From CAWABB01 sp963780165 (GTDB taxonomy: Bacteria; Bacteroidota; Ignavibacteria; UBA10030; UBA6906): a DNA stretch of 64,000 bases. The position numbers and the translations under genes were made by a program. The DNA is taken from positions 310,001 through 374,000 of the forward strand of contig CAWABB010000004.1 in NCBI GenBank assembly GCA_963780165.1, read 5' to 3'. The notes below the pieces were generated by a model. The model did not search any database and had not been told where the DNA came from. It saw only the letters and a list, made by a program, of their open reading frames with translations. The stretch's first letter is position 1. Every line of letters starts with the position of its first letter. Shown piece after piece: positions 8,065 to 16,691 of the stretch.

Positions 8065-10727
8065 TTGCGCACCGACGAGTGCTGCGGGTGGCAGTAGCTG
8101 GTATTGTCGCGGCAGCAGTGCTCCTGATCCATCCCGAGCACGTCGGATCGCAAACGAGACCCGGCATCCCTTCGTTTCATCCGCCCGCGACATCCGTCGA
8201 GAAGAGGGTGAGCGACCTGCTGAAGAAGATGACGCTCGAGGAGAAGGTCGCCCAGCTGCGCTGCACGATCAGAAGAGTCGAGTGGGGCGCGAACATCAAC
8301 GAGGACGGCCTGGGTGGGGCGGGACCCGTCCTCCGTTCATCGACCGCCTCTGCCGCGGCTGCAAAGGCGAATGCAATTCAGGAGCTTGCGCGGACACGAA
8401 CCCGGCTCGGCATCCCCGTGCTGATTCACGACGAAGGGCTCCACGGACTTGTCGGCAACGGCGCCACGAGTTTTCCGCAGGCCATCGGCTTGGCCGCGAC
8501 GTGGGACCCGGGGCTGGTCGGGAAGGTCGCTCGCGCGACAGCCCGCGAGGCGAAAAGCCGGGGGATCGGACAGCTTCTCTCGCCCGTCGTGAATGTCGTC
8601 CATGACGTTCGCTGGGGTCGGGTGGAAGAAACGTACGGCGAGGATCCGTACCTGCAGTCGCGCCTCGGCGTGGCGTTCTGCGCGGCGGTGGAGCATGAGG
8701 GCGTGATTGCAACGCCGAAGCATTTCGTGGCGAACTCCGGCGAGGGGGGGAGGGACAGCTATCCCGTTTCCAGCTCGCAGAGGGAGCTGCGAGAGATCTA
8801 CTTCCCCCCCTTTGAGGCGTGTATTCGTGAGGCGGGCGCTCGCTCGATCATGGCGTCGTACAACTCCCTCGATGGGATTCCGGCGTCTGCCAACCGGTGG
8901 CTCCTTACGGATGTGCTGAGGGGAGAGTGGGGGTTTACGGGGTTCGTCGTGTCGGACTACGAGTCCGTTGAATGGATTGCCGACAGGCATTCGGCCGCAG
9001 CGAACTGGAAGGAAGCCGCCGCGCGCGCGGTCATGAGCGGGCTGGACGTCGAGCTTCCGGAGGCGGATGCTTTCGGAGCTCCACTGGTGCAGGCAGTCCG
9101 CGAAGGAGTGGTGTCGGGCGCGACGATCGACAGCGCCGTGGCGCGGGTGTTGCGGGCCAAGTTTCAGCTCGGGCTCTTCGAGAATCCGTTCGTTGACACG
9201 CTGGCGGCGGCGCAGGTGAGCGACTGCGCGGAGCATCGCGCGCTGGCGCGGGAGGCCGCACAGAAGGCGATCGTGCTCCTGAAGAACGCGGACGGGCTAC
9301 TTCCGCTTCAGAAGAGCATCCGTTCCGTCGCCGTCCTGGGACCGATGATCGATACGGTCGCGCTGGGTGACTACAGCGGGTACGGAACAAAAGTGGTCAC
9401 GCTGCTGGAAGGCGTGCGATCGGCGCTCCCGCCGACAGTGGAGGTGCGGGATCACCGCGGATGCGCGCTTGGCTTTACGGCACTCCCTCCGGTGCCGTCC
9501 AGGAATCTGCTCCCGCCCGGCGCGACGCCGGGCGAACAGGGCCTGCGGGGCGAGTACTTCGCGAACCGTTCGCTGGCCGGCACGCCGGCGTTCGTCAGGC
9601 GCGATACGAGCGTCATGTTTGAATGGGCGATGGGGTCACCGGACGCGTCGCTCCCGCGCGACAGCTTCTCCATCCGGTGGACGGGTGCGCTGCGGCCGGA
9701 TGTGAGCGGCGAGTACACCCTGGGGGCTGCGACGGATGACGGTGTCCGGCTCTGGCTCGACGGGAAGCTGTTGATCGACAGCTGGTATGACCGGGGAGCC
9801 CTGCTGGACCGGGCGACGGCGACGCTGCAGGCGGGAAAGTCGTACGATGTGAAGATCGAGTACTACGAAAACAACGGATGGTCGTACGCCGCCCTGGTGT
9901 GGCAACTGCGTTCAGGCGTCGACCCGAGGATCACGGAGGCCGCCGAACTTGCGCGGGAGTCCGACGTGGCGATCGTCGCCGTGGGGATCGATGAGGGAGA
10001 AGGGTACGACCGGTCATCGCTCGCCCTTCCGGGGGCGCAGGAGGAGCTAATTTCGGCTGTGGCCGCGACGGGGACGCCGACGGTGGTGGTGCTCATGACC
10101 GGCAGTGCGGTGACGATGTCGCCGTGGCTCGACAGGGTCGCGGGGGTGGTGCAGTCCTGGTACGCAGGGGAGGAGGGTGGGGCTGCAATTGCCGACGTGC
10201 TCTTCGGCGACGTGAATCCGGGAGGGAAACTCCCGCTCACGTTTCCGCAATCCGTGGGCCAGGTGCCACTCTATTATAATCATAAGCCGACGGGTCGCTC
10301 CGATGTGTATGCCGACATGAGCGGCGACCCGCTCTTCGCGTTCGGCCACGGCCTCAGCTATACGAGCTTTGCATACGACGACCTCCAGATCACTCCGAAC
10401 GGATCGCTCGGCAGTGACGGGACGATTGGCGTCAGCGTCCGCGTCACCAACACCGGAGCGCGTCCGGGGGATGAGGTCGTCCAGCTCTATCTGCGCGATG
10501 TCGTCAGCTGGCTTACGCGGCCCGTGAAAGAGTTGCGGGGGTTCCGCCGCATCACGCTCGCTCCCGGGGAAGCCACAACGGTCCGCTTCACGTTGTCGCG
10601 GCGCGACCTGCAGTACCTTGACGAGGAGCTCCGGCCGGCCCTCGAGCCGGGGGAGGTGTCGGCGATGGTGGGCAGCTCGTCGGCGGACATCCGCCTCACC
10701 GGAACGTTCACCATCCCGGAAGACTAG
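8061..10727 (+). CDS. GH3 beta-glucosidase with inserted PA14 domain
   Basis: This 888-residue exported GH3 glycosidase has an N-terminal signal peptide ending near VGSQT. The (beta/alpha)8 domain contains KHFVANSGEGGRDS and the nucleophile motif FVVSDYESV (Asp299). The alpha/beta sandwich is interrupted by a PA14 domain at about residues 494-620 (GEYFANRSLAG to YAALVWQLRSG). PA14 insertion at this point is known in GH3 enzymes such as KmBglI, where it shapes the substrate pocket. A fibronectin III-like C-terminal domain closes the protein. There is no T9SS sorting signal, so it is probably periplasmic. It is translationally coupled to GH38. It differs from the three other GH3 genes in the window, which lack PA14 as far as visible. 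Confidence 0.92.
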   Translation: MIAHRRVLRVAVAGIVAAAVLLIHPEHVGSQTRPGIPSFHPPATSVEKRVSDLLKKMTLEEKVAQLRCTIRRVEWGANINEDGLGGAGPVLRSSTASAAAAKANAIQELARTRTRLGIPVLIHDEGLHGLVGNGATSFPQAIGLAATWDPGLVGKVARATAREAKSRGIGQLLSPVVNVVHDVRWGRVEETYGEDPYLQSRLGVAFCAAVEHEGVIATPKHFVANSGEGGRDSYPVSSSQRELREIYFPPFEACIREAGARSIMASYNSLDGIPASANRWLLTDVLRGEWGFTGFVVSDYESVEWIADRHSAAANWKEAAARAVMSGLDVELPEADAFGAPLVQAVREGVVSGATIDSAVARVLRAKFQLGLFENPFVDTLAAAQVSDCAEHRALAREAAQKAIVLLKNADGLLPLQKSIRSVAVLGPMIDTVALGDYSGYGTKVVTLLEGVRSALPPTVEVRDHRGCALGFTALPPVPSRNLLPPGATPGEQGLRGEYFANRSLAGTPAFVRRDTSVMFEWAMGSPDASLPRDSFSIRWTGALRPDVSGEYTLGAATDDGVRLWLDGKLLIDSWYDRGALLDRATATLQAGKSYDVKIEYYENNGWSYAALVWQLRSGVDPRITEAAELARESDVAIVAVGIDEGEGYDRSSLALPGAQEELISAVAATGTPTVVVLMTGSAVTMSPWLDRVAGVVQSWYAGEEGGAAIADVLFGDVNPGGKLPLTFPQSVGQVPLYYNHKPTGRSDVYADMSGDPLFAFGHGLSYTSFAYDDLQITPNGSLGSDGTIGVSVRVTNTGARPGDEVVQLYLRDVVSWLTRPVKELRGFRRITLAPGEATTVRFTLSRRDLQYLDEELRPALEPGEVSAMVGSSSADIRLTGTFTIPED

Positions 10728-10875
10728 TGCGCCATCATCACTCGTGCCTGGGCGGAACGGGGCATGGTGCGCGTGCCCGCTTTCGACAGACATCGGAGCC
10801 GTCGGGAGTCCAGGCTGAGACGGCATTCGGCATATCCGCCAGGTCTGCTGACATGAAGGGAAAGCCCGCACAAGC

Positions 10876-11892
10876 ATGACAAGCCGCGATCGCATACGGG
10901 CCATCATCGCAGGCCGCCCGGCTGACAGGCACGGCTTCTGGCTTGGCAACCCCCATCCCGATTCCCTCCCCGCGTTCCACCGGTACTTCGGGACATCGAG
11001 TCTTGAGGAGCTTCACCTCCTCCTTGGCAGCGATTTCCGCTGGATCACTCCACAGTACATGGACACGACATACCGGCATCCCGAAGGTCAGGGCATCTTT
11101 GACGTCTGGAAACGGAAGAAGTCGCTGGGAGCAGCGGGGCCGCTCGCAGAGGCGGAGAGCGTCAGCGACATCGAGCAGTATGCCTGGCCCGACCCGGCGT
11201 ATCTTGATTACACGGAGTGTCTCGCCGTCCTGCGTGACACCGGTCCTGTGTACCGGGCCAGCGGGTTCTGGATGCCGTTCTTCCACGACGTCATGGATCT
11301 CTACGGCGTCGAGGAGTTTCTGGTCAGGCTTCACACGCGTCCCGATCTCATTCATGCGACGTTCAACAGAGTGTGCGGCTTCTATCTCGAGGCCAACGCG
11401 CGGTTCTTCGCGCTGGCGGATGACCAGGTGGACGGGTTCTTTTTCGGCAACGACTTCGGCACGCAGCGGGATCTTCTGATCGCCCCCGCGCAATTCGACG
11501 AGTTCATTCTCCCCTGGGTCAGGCGGTTTGCCGCGCAGGCACGGGAGTTTAGGCTGCAGGTCATCCTCCATTCGTGCGGGTCGATACACAGGATCATCGG
11601 CCGCCTGATCGATGCGGGTGTCGAGTGTCTCCATCCTTTACAGGCCCGGGCGGCGGGCATGGATGCCGTATCGCTCGCGGGCAACTTCGGCGACAGGGTT
11701 GCGTTCCTCGGTGGGGTGGACACGCAGGACCTCCTGGTGCACGGGACCCCGGAGGCCATCGCCTCGGAAATCCAGCGGCTCAAGAAGGTGTTCGGACCGC
11801 GATGGATCGTGAGCCCCAGCCACGAAGCCCTCCTTCCCGACGTGCCTCCGGCAAATGTCGGGGCCATGGCCGAAGCCGCACGCCGCGCCTGA
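10876..11892 (+). CDS. Uroporphyrinogen decarboxylase-like (URO-D superfamily) protein
   Basis: This 338-residue cytosolic protein has the URO-D/MtaA TIM-barrel fold. The conserved C-terminal blocks LHSCGSI, GVECLHPLQ and AFLGGVDTQDLL are visible. True HemE has an N-terminal RQAGR-type motif that I do not find here, so haem synthesis is unlikely. Relatives include corrinoid methyltransferases and proteins of unknown role found in sugar clusters of uncultured bacteria. The ATG lies 149 nt after the GH3 stop with a weak aaggga upstream, so it may be a separate transcript or the end of the operon. The function is unknown beyond the family. Confidence 0.8.
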   Translation: MTSRDRIRAIIAGRPADRHGFWLGNPHPDSLPAFHRYFGTSSLEELHLLLGSDFRWITPQYMDTTYRHPEGQGIFDVWKRKKSLGAAGPLAEAESVSDIEQYAWPDPAYLDYTECLAVLRDTGPVYRASGFWMPFFHDVMDLYGVEEFLVRLHTRPDLIHATFNRVCGFYLEANARFFALADDQVDGFFFGNDFGTQRDLLIAPAQFDEFILPWVRRFAAQAREFRLQVILHSCGSIHRIIGRLIDAGVECLHPLQARAAGMDAVSLAGNFGDRVAFLGGVDTQDLLVHGTPEAIASEIQRLKKVFGPRWIVSPSHEALLPDVPPANVGAMAEAARRA

Positions 11893-11986
11893 GCTCCGGC
11901 CTTTCGCCGGGGTCCCTCCAGGCCCTTTCGGGAATCCCGCCGCGCAACCCCTCGTCCGGACCGCCGTACAATTCCCGGTCGGTCGC

Positions 11987-12015
11987 TTGCATCGGACCGG
12001 CATTTCCGGTAGTAT
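11987..12015 (+). promoter_or_regulatory. Weak sigma70-like promoter candidate
   Basis: TTGCAT and TAGTAT are separated by 17 nt in the 178-nt gap after the URO-D-like gene, about 55 nt before the next ATG. Each box has only a partial match to the consensus, so this is a weak call. Confidence 0.25.
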
Positions 12016-12070
12016 TCAAAATCTAAACCCTGGCCGCGGGGCCTGCGGAACACCAATTGGAGGGCTGGGT

Positions 12071-12934
12071 ATGCGAATCTTGTTGAAATGTGCGGGTGTG
12101 GCGTTGTTGGGGATGGTGGTCTCCGTGGTGGCACCAAGCCAGGGTACGGCCCAGATCCCGAATTCCGGTTTCGAATCATGGAATGGAGGTATACCAGACG
12201 GTTGGGTGACGACCAATTTCCCGGGGATAGGTGCGCCGCTGACGGCGTCGGACACGCGTCACGGCGGTCTCCTTGCGGCAAGGGGGGAAGTTCTCTCTAC
12301 GTCTCTAGGAGTATTGGCGCCGGCTCTCTGGTGCGTCTTCGATCAAACGCAGCTTCCGCTGCGCTTACAGCTCTACTATCAATTTGCGCCACTCGGCGGG
12401 GATGTGTTGGCCGCCACCGTGTTCTTTTATAATGGGTCCTCGCCCATCGCTGTAGCGGACACAGAAATTGTTGCTCCAGCCGGCGCCTTTACATTTCTGG
12501 ACCTTCCGCTGGAGACGGTCCTTCCGGGGACGCCTACCTCCTGCCAGATTACCATCTCAGTCATTAACAACGGGACATCGGGCGACGCTACCGTCGGCAC
12601 GACGTTCATCGTTGACGATCTCGTGTTCTCTGACGCGCCTACATCGGTCCCTGGCGACAAGAACGTCCCTGCGGTGTTCGCCCTGAATCAGAACTACCCG
12701 AATCCGTTCAACCCGTCCACCACAATCGAGTACGCGCTGCCCGAGGCGAGACAGGTGCGCCTGGAGGTTTTCAATGCGATCGGCGAGCGCGTTGCCACGC
12801 TCATCGACGCGAGACAGGATGCCGGAACATACCGCTCCAGGTTCGATGCGTCAGCGCTGCCGTCGGGGGTGTATCTCTACCGACTCAGCGCCGGGGCGGA
12901 TGTGTCGGTGAAACGGATGATCCTGATGAAGTAG
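12071..12934 (+). CDS. Small secreted protein with T9SS type A sorting domain
   Basis: This 287-residue protein has a clear signal peptide (MRILLKCAGVALLGMVVSVV). A beta-rich domain starts with IPNSGFESWNGGIPDGW, the pattern of CBM4_9-like or PCMD-type carbohydrate-binding jelly rolls. It is followed by a T9SS sorting domain at about residues 200-287 (LNQNYPNPFNPSTTIEYALP to VKRMILMK). It should cross the outer membrane through T9SS. No catalytic motif is seen, so a binding or structural role is more likely. The ATG at 12071 is preceded by ttggaggg. It is probably transcribed alone, because long gaps lie on both sides. Confidence 0.75.
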   Translation: MRILLKCAGVALLGMVVSVVAPSQGTAQIPNSGFESWNGGIPDGWVTTNFPGIGAPLTASDTRHGGLLAARGEVLSTSLGVLAPALWCVFDQTQLPLRLQLYYQFAPLGGDVLAATVFFYNGSSPIAVADTEIVAPAGAFTFLDLPLETVLPGTPTSCQITISVINNGTSGDATVGTTFIVDDLVFSDAPTSVPGDKNVPAVFALNQNYPNPFNPSTTIEYALPEARQVRLEVFNAIGERVATLIDARQDAGTYRSRFDASALPSGVYLYRLSAGADVSVKRMILMK

Positions 12935-12946
12935 CGTGTACGGGGC

Positions 12947-13075
12947 CGTCCCAGAAGTCGCTGTCAGGCTGACATCGGTTCAAGCGCTGCGGTACAGGTC
13001 TCAACACCACATGGGACTCTGCAGCGATTCAGTACATCGACTGAGAGGATGTCAACAAATTGGACTTCTGGGACG
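12947..13075. repeat. 129-bp imperfect inverted-repeat element
   Basis: The gap after the T9SS cargo gene holds a 12-bp perfect terminal inverted repeat (12947-12958 with 13064-13075). Nested matching segments lie inside it: tgacatc with gatgtca, then cgctgc with gcagcg. The whole stretch could fold into one long bulged hairpin. It may be a MITE-like element, a structured RNA, or a palindromic transcription end. No protein-like reading frame spans it. I did not notice another copy in the window. Confidence 0.45.
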
Positions 13076-13176
13076 CGCCCTTCTGTGTTGCGCGTCGGTT
13101 TTCGATCTCCCATTCTGCACAGACCAGGACGTGACCCTCCGGGTGCCACCCCGGCGCGGGCGGTCATGACACCACG

Positions 13177-13926
13177 ATGACATCCCTCCCTCAGCCGCCC
13201 ACGCCTGAAACGGTGATGCGCGACGTGACCACGCAAATCGTCAGGCGGGCCATCAAGCTCGGCCGACGGAATGGCCGCGAGATCAGAATCAGCAAGACTG
13301 CGAGAGGGAAGGGGTTCCCGGTGGCGGATCTCGATCCGGATACGCCCGAAGGTCGCACGCGGCTTGACGCGTTTCTGGCCGGGGGCGCCCGGCACTATAC
13401 GATATCCGGCCTCGGAGCTCCCGAAGAGCCCAACGCCATCAACTGGAGGGATCTCAATCTCCCCGTTGGGCGTAAGATGCTGCTGCTTGTCCTGGTGGCT
13501 ATCTCCTTCTTTATGAGGGGTTCACCGCTGAAGAACAGGCTGTACCGGGTGATGGGCGTCCACATCGGCAAGAACACCGAAATCATGCAGATGGCCTGGC
13601 TGGACCATTTCCGGCCCGAGCTCATTTTCATAGGGGATTACACGCTGCTCGGCGCATTCACGCGGGCGACCGTGCACGCGTACGACGGGTGCGGGACGTT
13701 CCGGTACGGTCTGATCGAGATCGGCTCGCACTGCACGATCGGGGCCGGCACGGGGATCGGGCCGATCCTGATGGAGGACAACGTCCGGACGCTGCCCGGG
13801 ACGACGCTTTCGCCGTATCTCGCCAGGATTCGGTCGGGCTCGGTCGTAGGATATATGCCGCCCCCGGTGAAGCGGGAAGAGGTTTCCTCGGTGCCCCAGC
13901 CGCAGAGCGATGTCAAGTCCAATTGA
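13177..13926 (+). CDS. Hexapeptide-repeat (left-handed beta-helix) acyltransferase-like protein
   Basis: This 249-residue protein has a basic N-terminus, a hydrophobic stretch at about residues 96-112 (MLLLVLVAISFFMRGS) and a C-terminal left-handed beta-helix with hexapeptide-type turns (VHIGKNTEIMQM, LIFIGDYTLLGAF, IEIGSHCTIGAGTGIG). The LYRVMGVHIGKN block resembles O-acetyltransferases of the WbbJ/CysE class, in which the helix binds acetyl-CoA. No catalytic His can be assigned with certainty. The hydrophobic segment suggests membrane association. A role in modifying envelope glycans is a guess. The gene ends just before the MscS channel gene. Confidence 0.65.
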   Translation: MTSLPQPPTPETVMRDVTTQIVRRAIKLGRRNGREIRISKTARGKGFPVADLDPDTPEGRTRLDAFLAGGARHYTISGLGAPEEPNAINWRDLNLPVGRKMLLLVLVAISFFMRGSPLKNRLYRVMGVHIGKNTEIMQMAWLDHFRPELIFIGDYTLLGAFTRATVHAYDGCGTFRYGLIEIGSHCTIGAGTGIGPILMEDNVRTLPGTTLSPYLARIRSGSVVGYMPPPVKREEVSSVPQPQSDVKSN

Positions 13927-13978
13927 TGTGAGCCCGACCGATGACGTCGGTGACGTAAGACAAGGACGAAAGTATCCC

Positions 13979-15595
13979 ATGCTTCGATTGCTTGTCGTTC
14001 CGATCATTCTTGCGATATGGTCTATCTCCGCGCTCGCCCAGGACGGAGTTGTCCAGACAGTTGCCGTCGATACCTCTGGCGCTGCGCCCGTGGTCGTCGA
14101 GGGAGACACGTTGTTCGTCATCCGGGCTACGGCTCGCGGCATGTCGGTGGAGCAACGCGCCGATGGTATCACAGACAGAATCATCGCTCTCGCTGAATCC
14201 TATACGATCCAGACCGAAGATATCGTCGCGGACTCCCGGCCTGACGCGACCGAAATTCTCGCGACGGATCGGTTTGTCATGGGGGTCTACGACGTGGACG
14301 CGATGCTCGCGGGGGTCAGCCGGGACTCTCTTGCGAGCCGGTATATTGCTTCAATGCGTGTCGCGGTCGATGCCTATCGCGAGGCGCGGTCGTCGACGTC
14401 GCTCCTGACAGGTGCGCTCGAGACCCTCGGGGCGACCGCGGTATTCATCTTGCTCCTGTGGCTGCTGGCGCGCAGCAGGCGTCGGATGCAGAGATGGATT
14501 GCGGGGGGAGAGGCGGCAGTGGAGAGCGGGGCGAAGAAGGTCATCCGCCTGGAGTGGCTTCAAGCGGGGCTCATCACCATCGTCGGGCTGGTCAGGTGGG
14601 CGCTCGCGGCGATCACTGCATACATGTACGTCGGCTTCGTTCTCACGAGATTCCCGTGGACCCGGGGGATCGCCGTACGACTTCTCGATCTGATAATTGC
14701 GCCGCTCACGGTGTTGTGGGAAGGGTTTGTTGCGTATCTCCCCAACCTCTTCTTCCTCGCAGTTCTGGTTGTCATCGTCCGGTATATCCTTCGGGGACTG
14801 GCCCTGTTCTTCCGAGAAATCGGAATCGGAAGAGTCACGCTCCCGGGCTTCTACCAGGACTGGGCTGGCCCGACGTACAAGATCGTCCGCGTGCTCGTGA
14901 TCGCCTTTGCGGCTGTGGTCGCATTCCCGTACATTCCCGGATCCAGTTCGCCGGCATTCCAGGGGATCTCCATTTTTGCGGGCATCCTGTTCTCACTCGG
15001 GTCGACATCCGCGGTGGCGAACGTTGTGGCCGGCGTCATTCTCACGTACATGCGCGGGTTCAAGGTTGGTGATATTGTGAAGATCGGTGACATTGCCGGA
15101 AGGGTGATGGACACGACGCTCCTTGTTACCAGGGTGCGGACACCGAAAAACGTTGAAGTTACGATTCCCAACGCCACAGTGTTGGGAGGCTATGTCACAA
15201 ACTACTCGTCCGAGGCCGCGGAGGGGAAGCTGATCCTGCCGACATCGGTGACGATCGGCTACGATGCGCCATGGCGGCAAGTGCACGCAATGCTCCGGCA
15301 GGCCGCCGCGCGAACTCCCGACGTGCTTCAGGAGCCTGAGCCGTTTGTGCTCCAGAGATCGCTCGACGACTTCTATGTGACGTATGAGCTGAACGTGTAC
15401 ACCCGCCGTCCTGATCGGATGTTGCGGGTCTATTCGGATCTGCACAAGAACATCCAGGACGCATTCAACGAGTATGGCGTCCAGATCATGTCTCCGAATT
15501 ACGAGGCGGACAGGGAAGCGGTGACGGTGGTCCCGAAGGAGAAGTGGTACGCTCCACCCGCCCCCAAACCCGGGGAGCCGGGTGCCGACGTCTGA
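13979..15595 (+). CDS. MscS-family mechanosensitive ion channel
   Basis: This protein of about 538 residues starts with a signal peptide (MLRLLVVPIILAIWSISALAQ), has a periplasmic N-terminal domain of roughly 140 residues, and then about four membrane helices. The pore helix and following beta domain match MscS: ISIFAGILFSLGSTSAVANV, then GVILTYMRGFKVGDIVKIGD, GRVMDTTLLVTRVRTPKN and VTIPNATVLG. It would release solutes on hypo-osmotic shock. I prefer the ATG at 13979 over the in-frame ATG at 13910, because it begins the signal peptide and does not overlap the previous gene. The C-terminal soluble domain (MLRVYSDLHKNIQDAFNEYGVQIMSPNYEAD) is typical. Confidence 0.88.
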   Translation: MLRLLVVPIILAIWSISALAQDGVVQTVAVDTSGAAPVVVEGDTLFVIRATARGMSVEQRADGITDRIIALAESYTIQTEDIVADSRPDATEILATDRFVMGVYDVDAMLAGVSRDSLASRYIASMRVAVDAYREARSSTSLLTGALETLGATAVFILLLWLLARSRRRMQRWIAGGEAAVESGAKKVIRLEWLQAGLITIVGLVRWALAAITAYMYVGFVLTRFPWTRGIAVRLLDLIIAPLTVLWEGFVAYLPNLFFLAVLVVIVRYILRGLALFFREIGIGRVTLPGFYQDWAGPTYKIVRVLVIAFAAVVAFPYIPGSSSPAFQGISIFAGILFSLGSTSAVANVVAGVILTYMRGFKVGDIVKIGDIAGRVMDTTLLVTRVRTPKNVEVTIPNATVLGGYVTNYSSEAAEGKLILPTSVTIGYDAPWRQVHAMLRQAAARTPDVLQEPEPFVLQRSLDDFYVTYELNVYTRRPDRMLRVYSDLHKNIQDAFNEYGVQIMSPNYEADREAVTVVPKEKWYAPPAPKPGEPGADV

Positions 15596-15986
15596 GGTCG
15601 TGCGACTTCCCGGGCGGCAGGTCGTACAGTAGCAAACGTACCGTCTGTTCTTTTCAACTCTGAGATGGAGGACTGATGCGTCCACCCGCGCTCGCCGTGC
15701 GGGCGCCCGCACACGCGATCTCGCGTGTGAGTGTGCCCGCATTTTCGCCGAAGCCCGAAGCGGCCGTCGCTCCGGATCGGCTCCCCGCCGCTGCGGTGCG
15801 GGATGGCTTCCCCGTCCTCCAGCTCATCACCTCGCTCCATCCATGCCGCCGCACCCGGATTGTCGCGGCCTGGTCCTTTCCCGTTCCAGCGGTGTATCCC
15901 CCGATCCCCGACATCGCATTTACGCTATCCTTTTCTCACTATGGTTTGCCGTTCTCACATCTCACCACCATCACAAGGAGGTCGCA
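15596..15986. other. 391-nt intergenic region with palindromes and a possible upstream ORF
   Basis: There is no convincing gene between the MscS stop and the cytochrome ATG. The region holds a perfect 16-bp palindrome (15697-15712) that overlaps a second inverted repeat with 9-bp arms and a 2-nt centre (15710-15718 with 15721-15729), followed by a short tttt. A 104-codon frame (15676-15990) has a good Shine-Dalgarno (ggagg, 15667-15671), and its stop overlaps the cytochrome start as ATGA. Its translation, rich in Pro, Ala and Arg, does not look like a folded protein. It may be a leader ORF or chance. Confidence 0.4.
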
Positions 15987-16562
15987 ATGACGCTCTCACG
16001 ATCGTTTGCATGGTTCACTCTCGCTGCAGTGGCATGCTGTCTGCTCATCGCATCATCGCCCGCTCATGCGCAGGCACCGAAGGCCTCAAAGGCGAGTATT
16101 GACCGAGGGAAATACATCGTCCAGACCGGAGGGTGCGGCGACTGCCATTCACCCAAAGTGATGGGACCGCAAGGCCCGGTCGAGCACCCCACCCTGGCTC
16201 TCTCGGGTCATCAAGCGAGCACGAAGGTTCCTGACGTCCCAGAAGGCGTGCTGGGCCAGGGGAAATGGGGGGCCCTCGGGTCGCCCGACCTGACTGCATG
16301 GGCAGGCCCGTGGGGCGTTTCGTTTGCAGCGAACCTGACCCCCGATCCCGGGACGGGAATCGGCGCATGGACGGAGCAGATGTTCATGGACGCCATCAGG
16401 AAAGGGAAGCACCTCGGCGCCGGGCGGCCGATTCTCCCGCCTATGCCATGGCACGTGTATGCACAGAAGACTGATCAGGACCTGAAGGACGTGTACGCAT
16501 ATCTCATGTCACTCAAGCCGGTTCAGAACAAGGTCCCCGATCCGATTCCGCCCAAACATTGA
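15987..16562 (+). CDS. Periplasmic monohaem c-type cytochrome
   Basis: This 191-residue protein has a signal peptide (MTLSRSFAWFTLAAVACCLLIASS, cleavage near AHA-QA). A single haem-binding CGDCH lies at residues 50-54, and a likely axial Met ligand in PPMPW is at Met153. The form resembles the small diheme-like cytochrome c subunits found with alcohol or sugar dehydrogenases, but only one CxxCH is present. It carries electrons in the periplasm, and its partner is not in the window. The Shine-Dalgarno aaggagg at 15974-15980 is the strongest in this stretch and fixes the start. Confidence 0.85.
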   Translation: MTLSRSFAWFTLAAVACCLLIASSPAHAQAPKASKASIDRGKYIVQTGGCGDCHSPKVMGPQGPVEHPTLALSGHQASTKVPDVPEGVLGQGKWGALGSPDLTAWAGPWGVSFAANLTPDPGTGIGAWTEQMFMDAIRKGKHLGAGRPILPPMPWHVYAQKTDQDLKDVYAYLMSLKPVQNKVPDPIPPKH

Positions 16563-16570
16563 TTGCTGCC

Positions 16571-16642
16571 AGTCGCCCGTAGGCGACTCCAGTCATGGTC
16601 TGCATGCTGCGCCCGGCGACCGGTCACCCGGTCTCCGGGCGC
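16571..16642 (+). terminator. Tandem hairpins after the cytochrome gene
   Basis: Nine nt after the cytochrome stop there is a 7-bp hairpin (16571-16577 with 16582-16588, 4-nt loop). It is followed by a much stronger stem: 8 bp (16609-16616 with 16635-16642), one mismatch, then 6 bp closing a 4-nt loop. Only a weak T-rich stretch follows (ccgcatttctcg), so this is either a transcription end or an RNA-stabilising structure. Confidence 0.45.
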
Positions 16643-16691
16643 TCCGCATTTCTCGTTGCTTCGATGTCCCGGAGGCGGTAGATTGAGAAGT

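Noticed and set aside
12936..13169. A 77-codon frame in the gap before the acyltransferase
   Set aside because: It lies across the inverted-repeat element, has no ribosome-binding site, and its composition is unlike the neighbouring genes.
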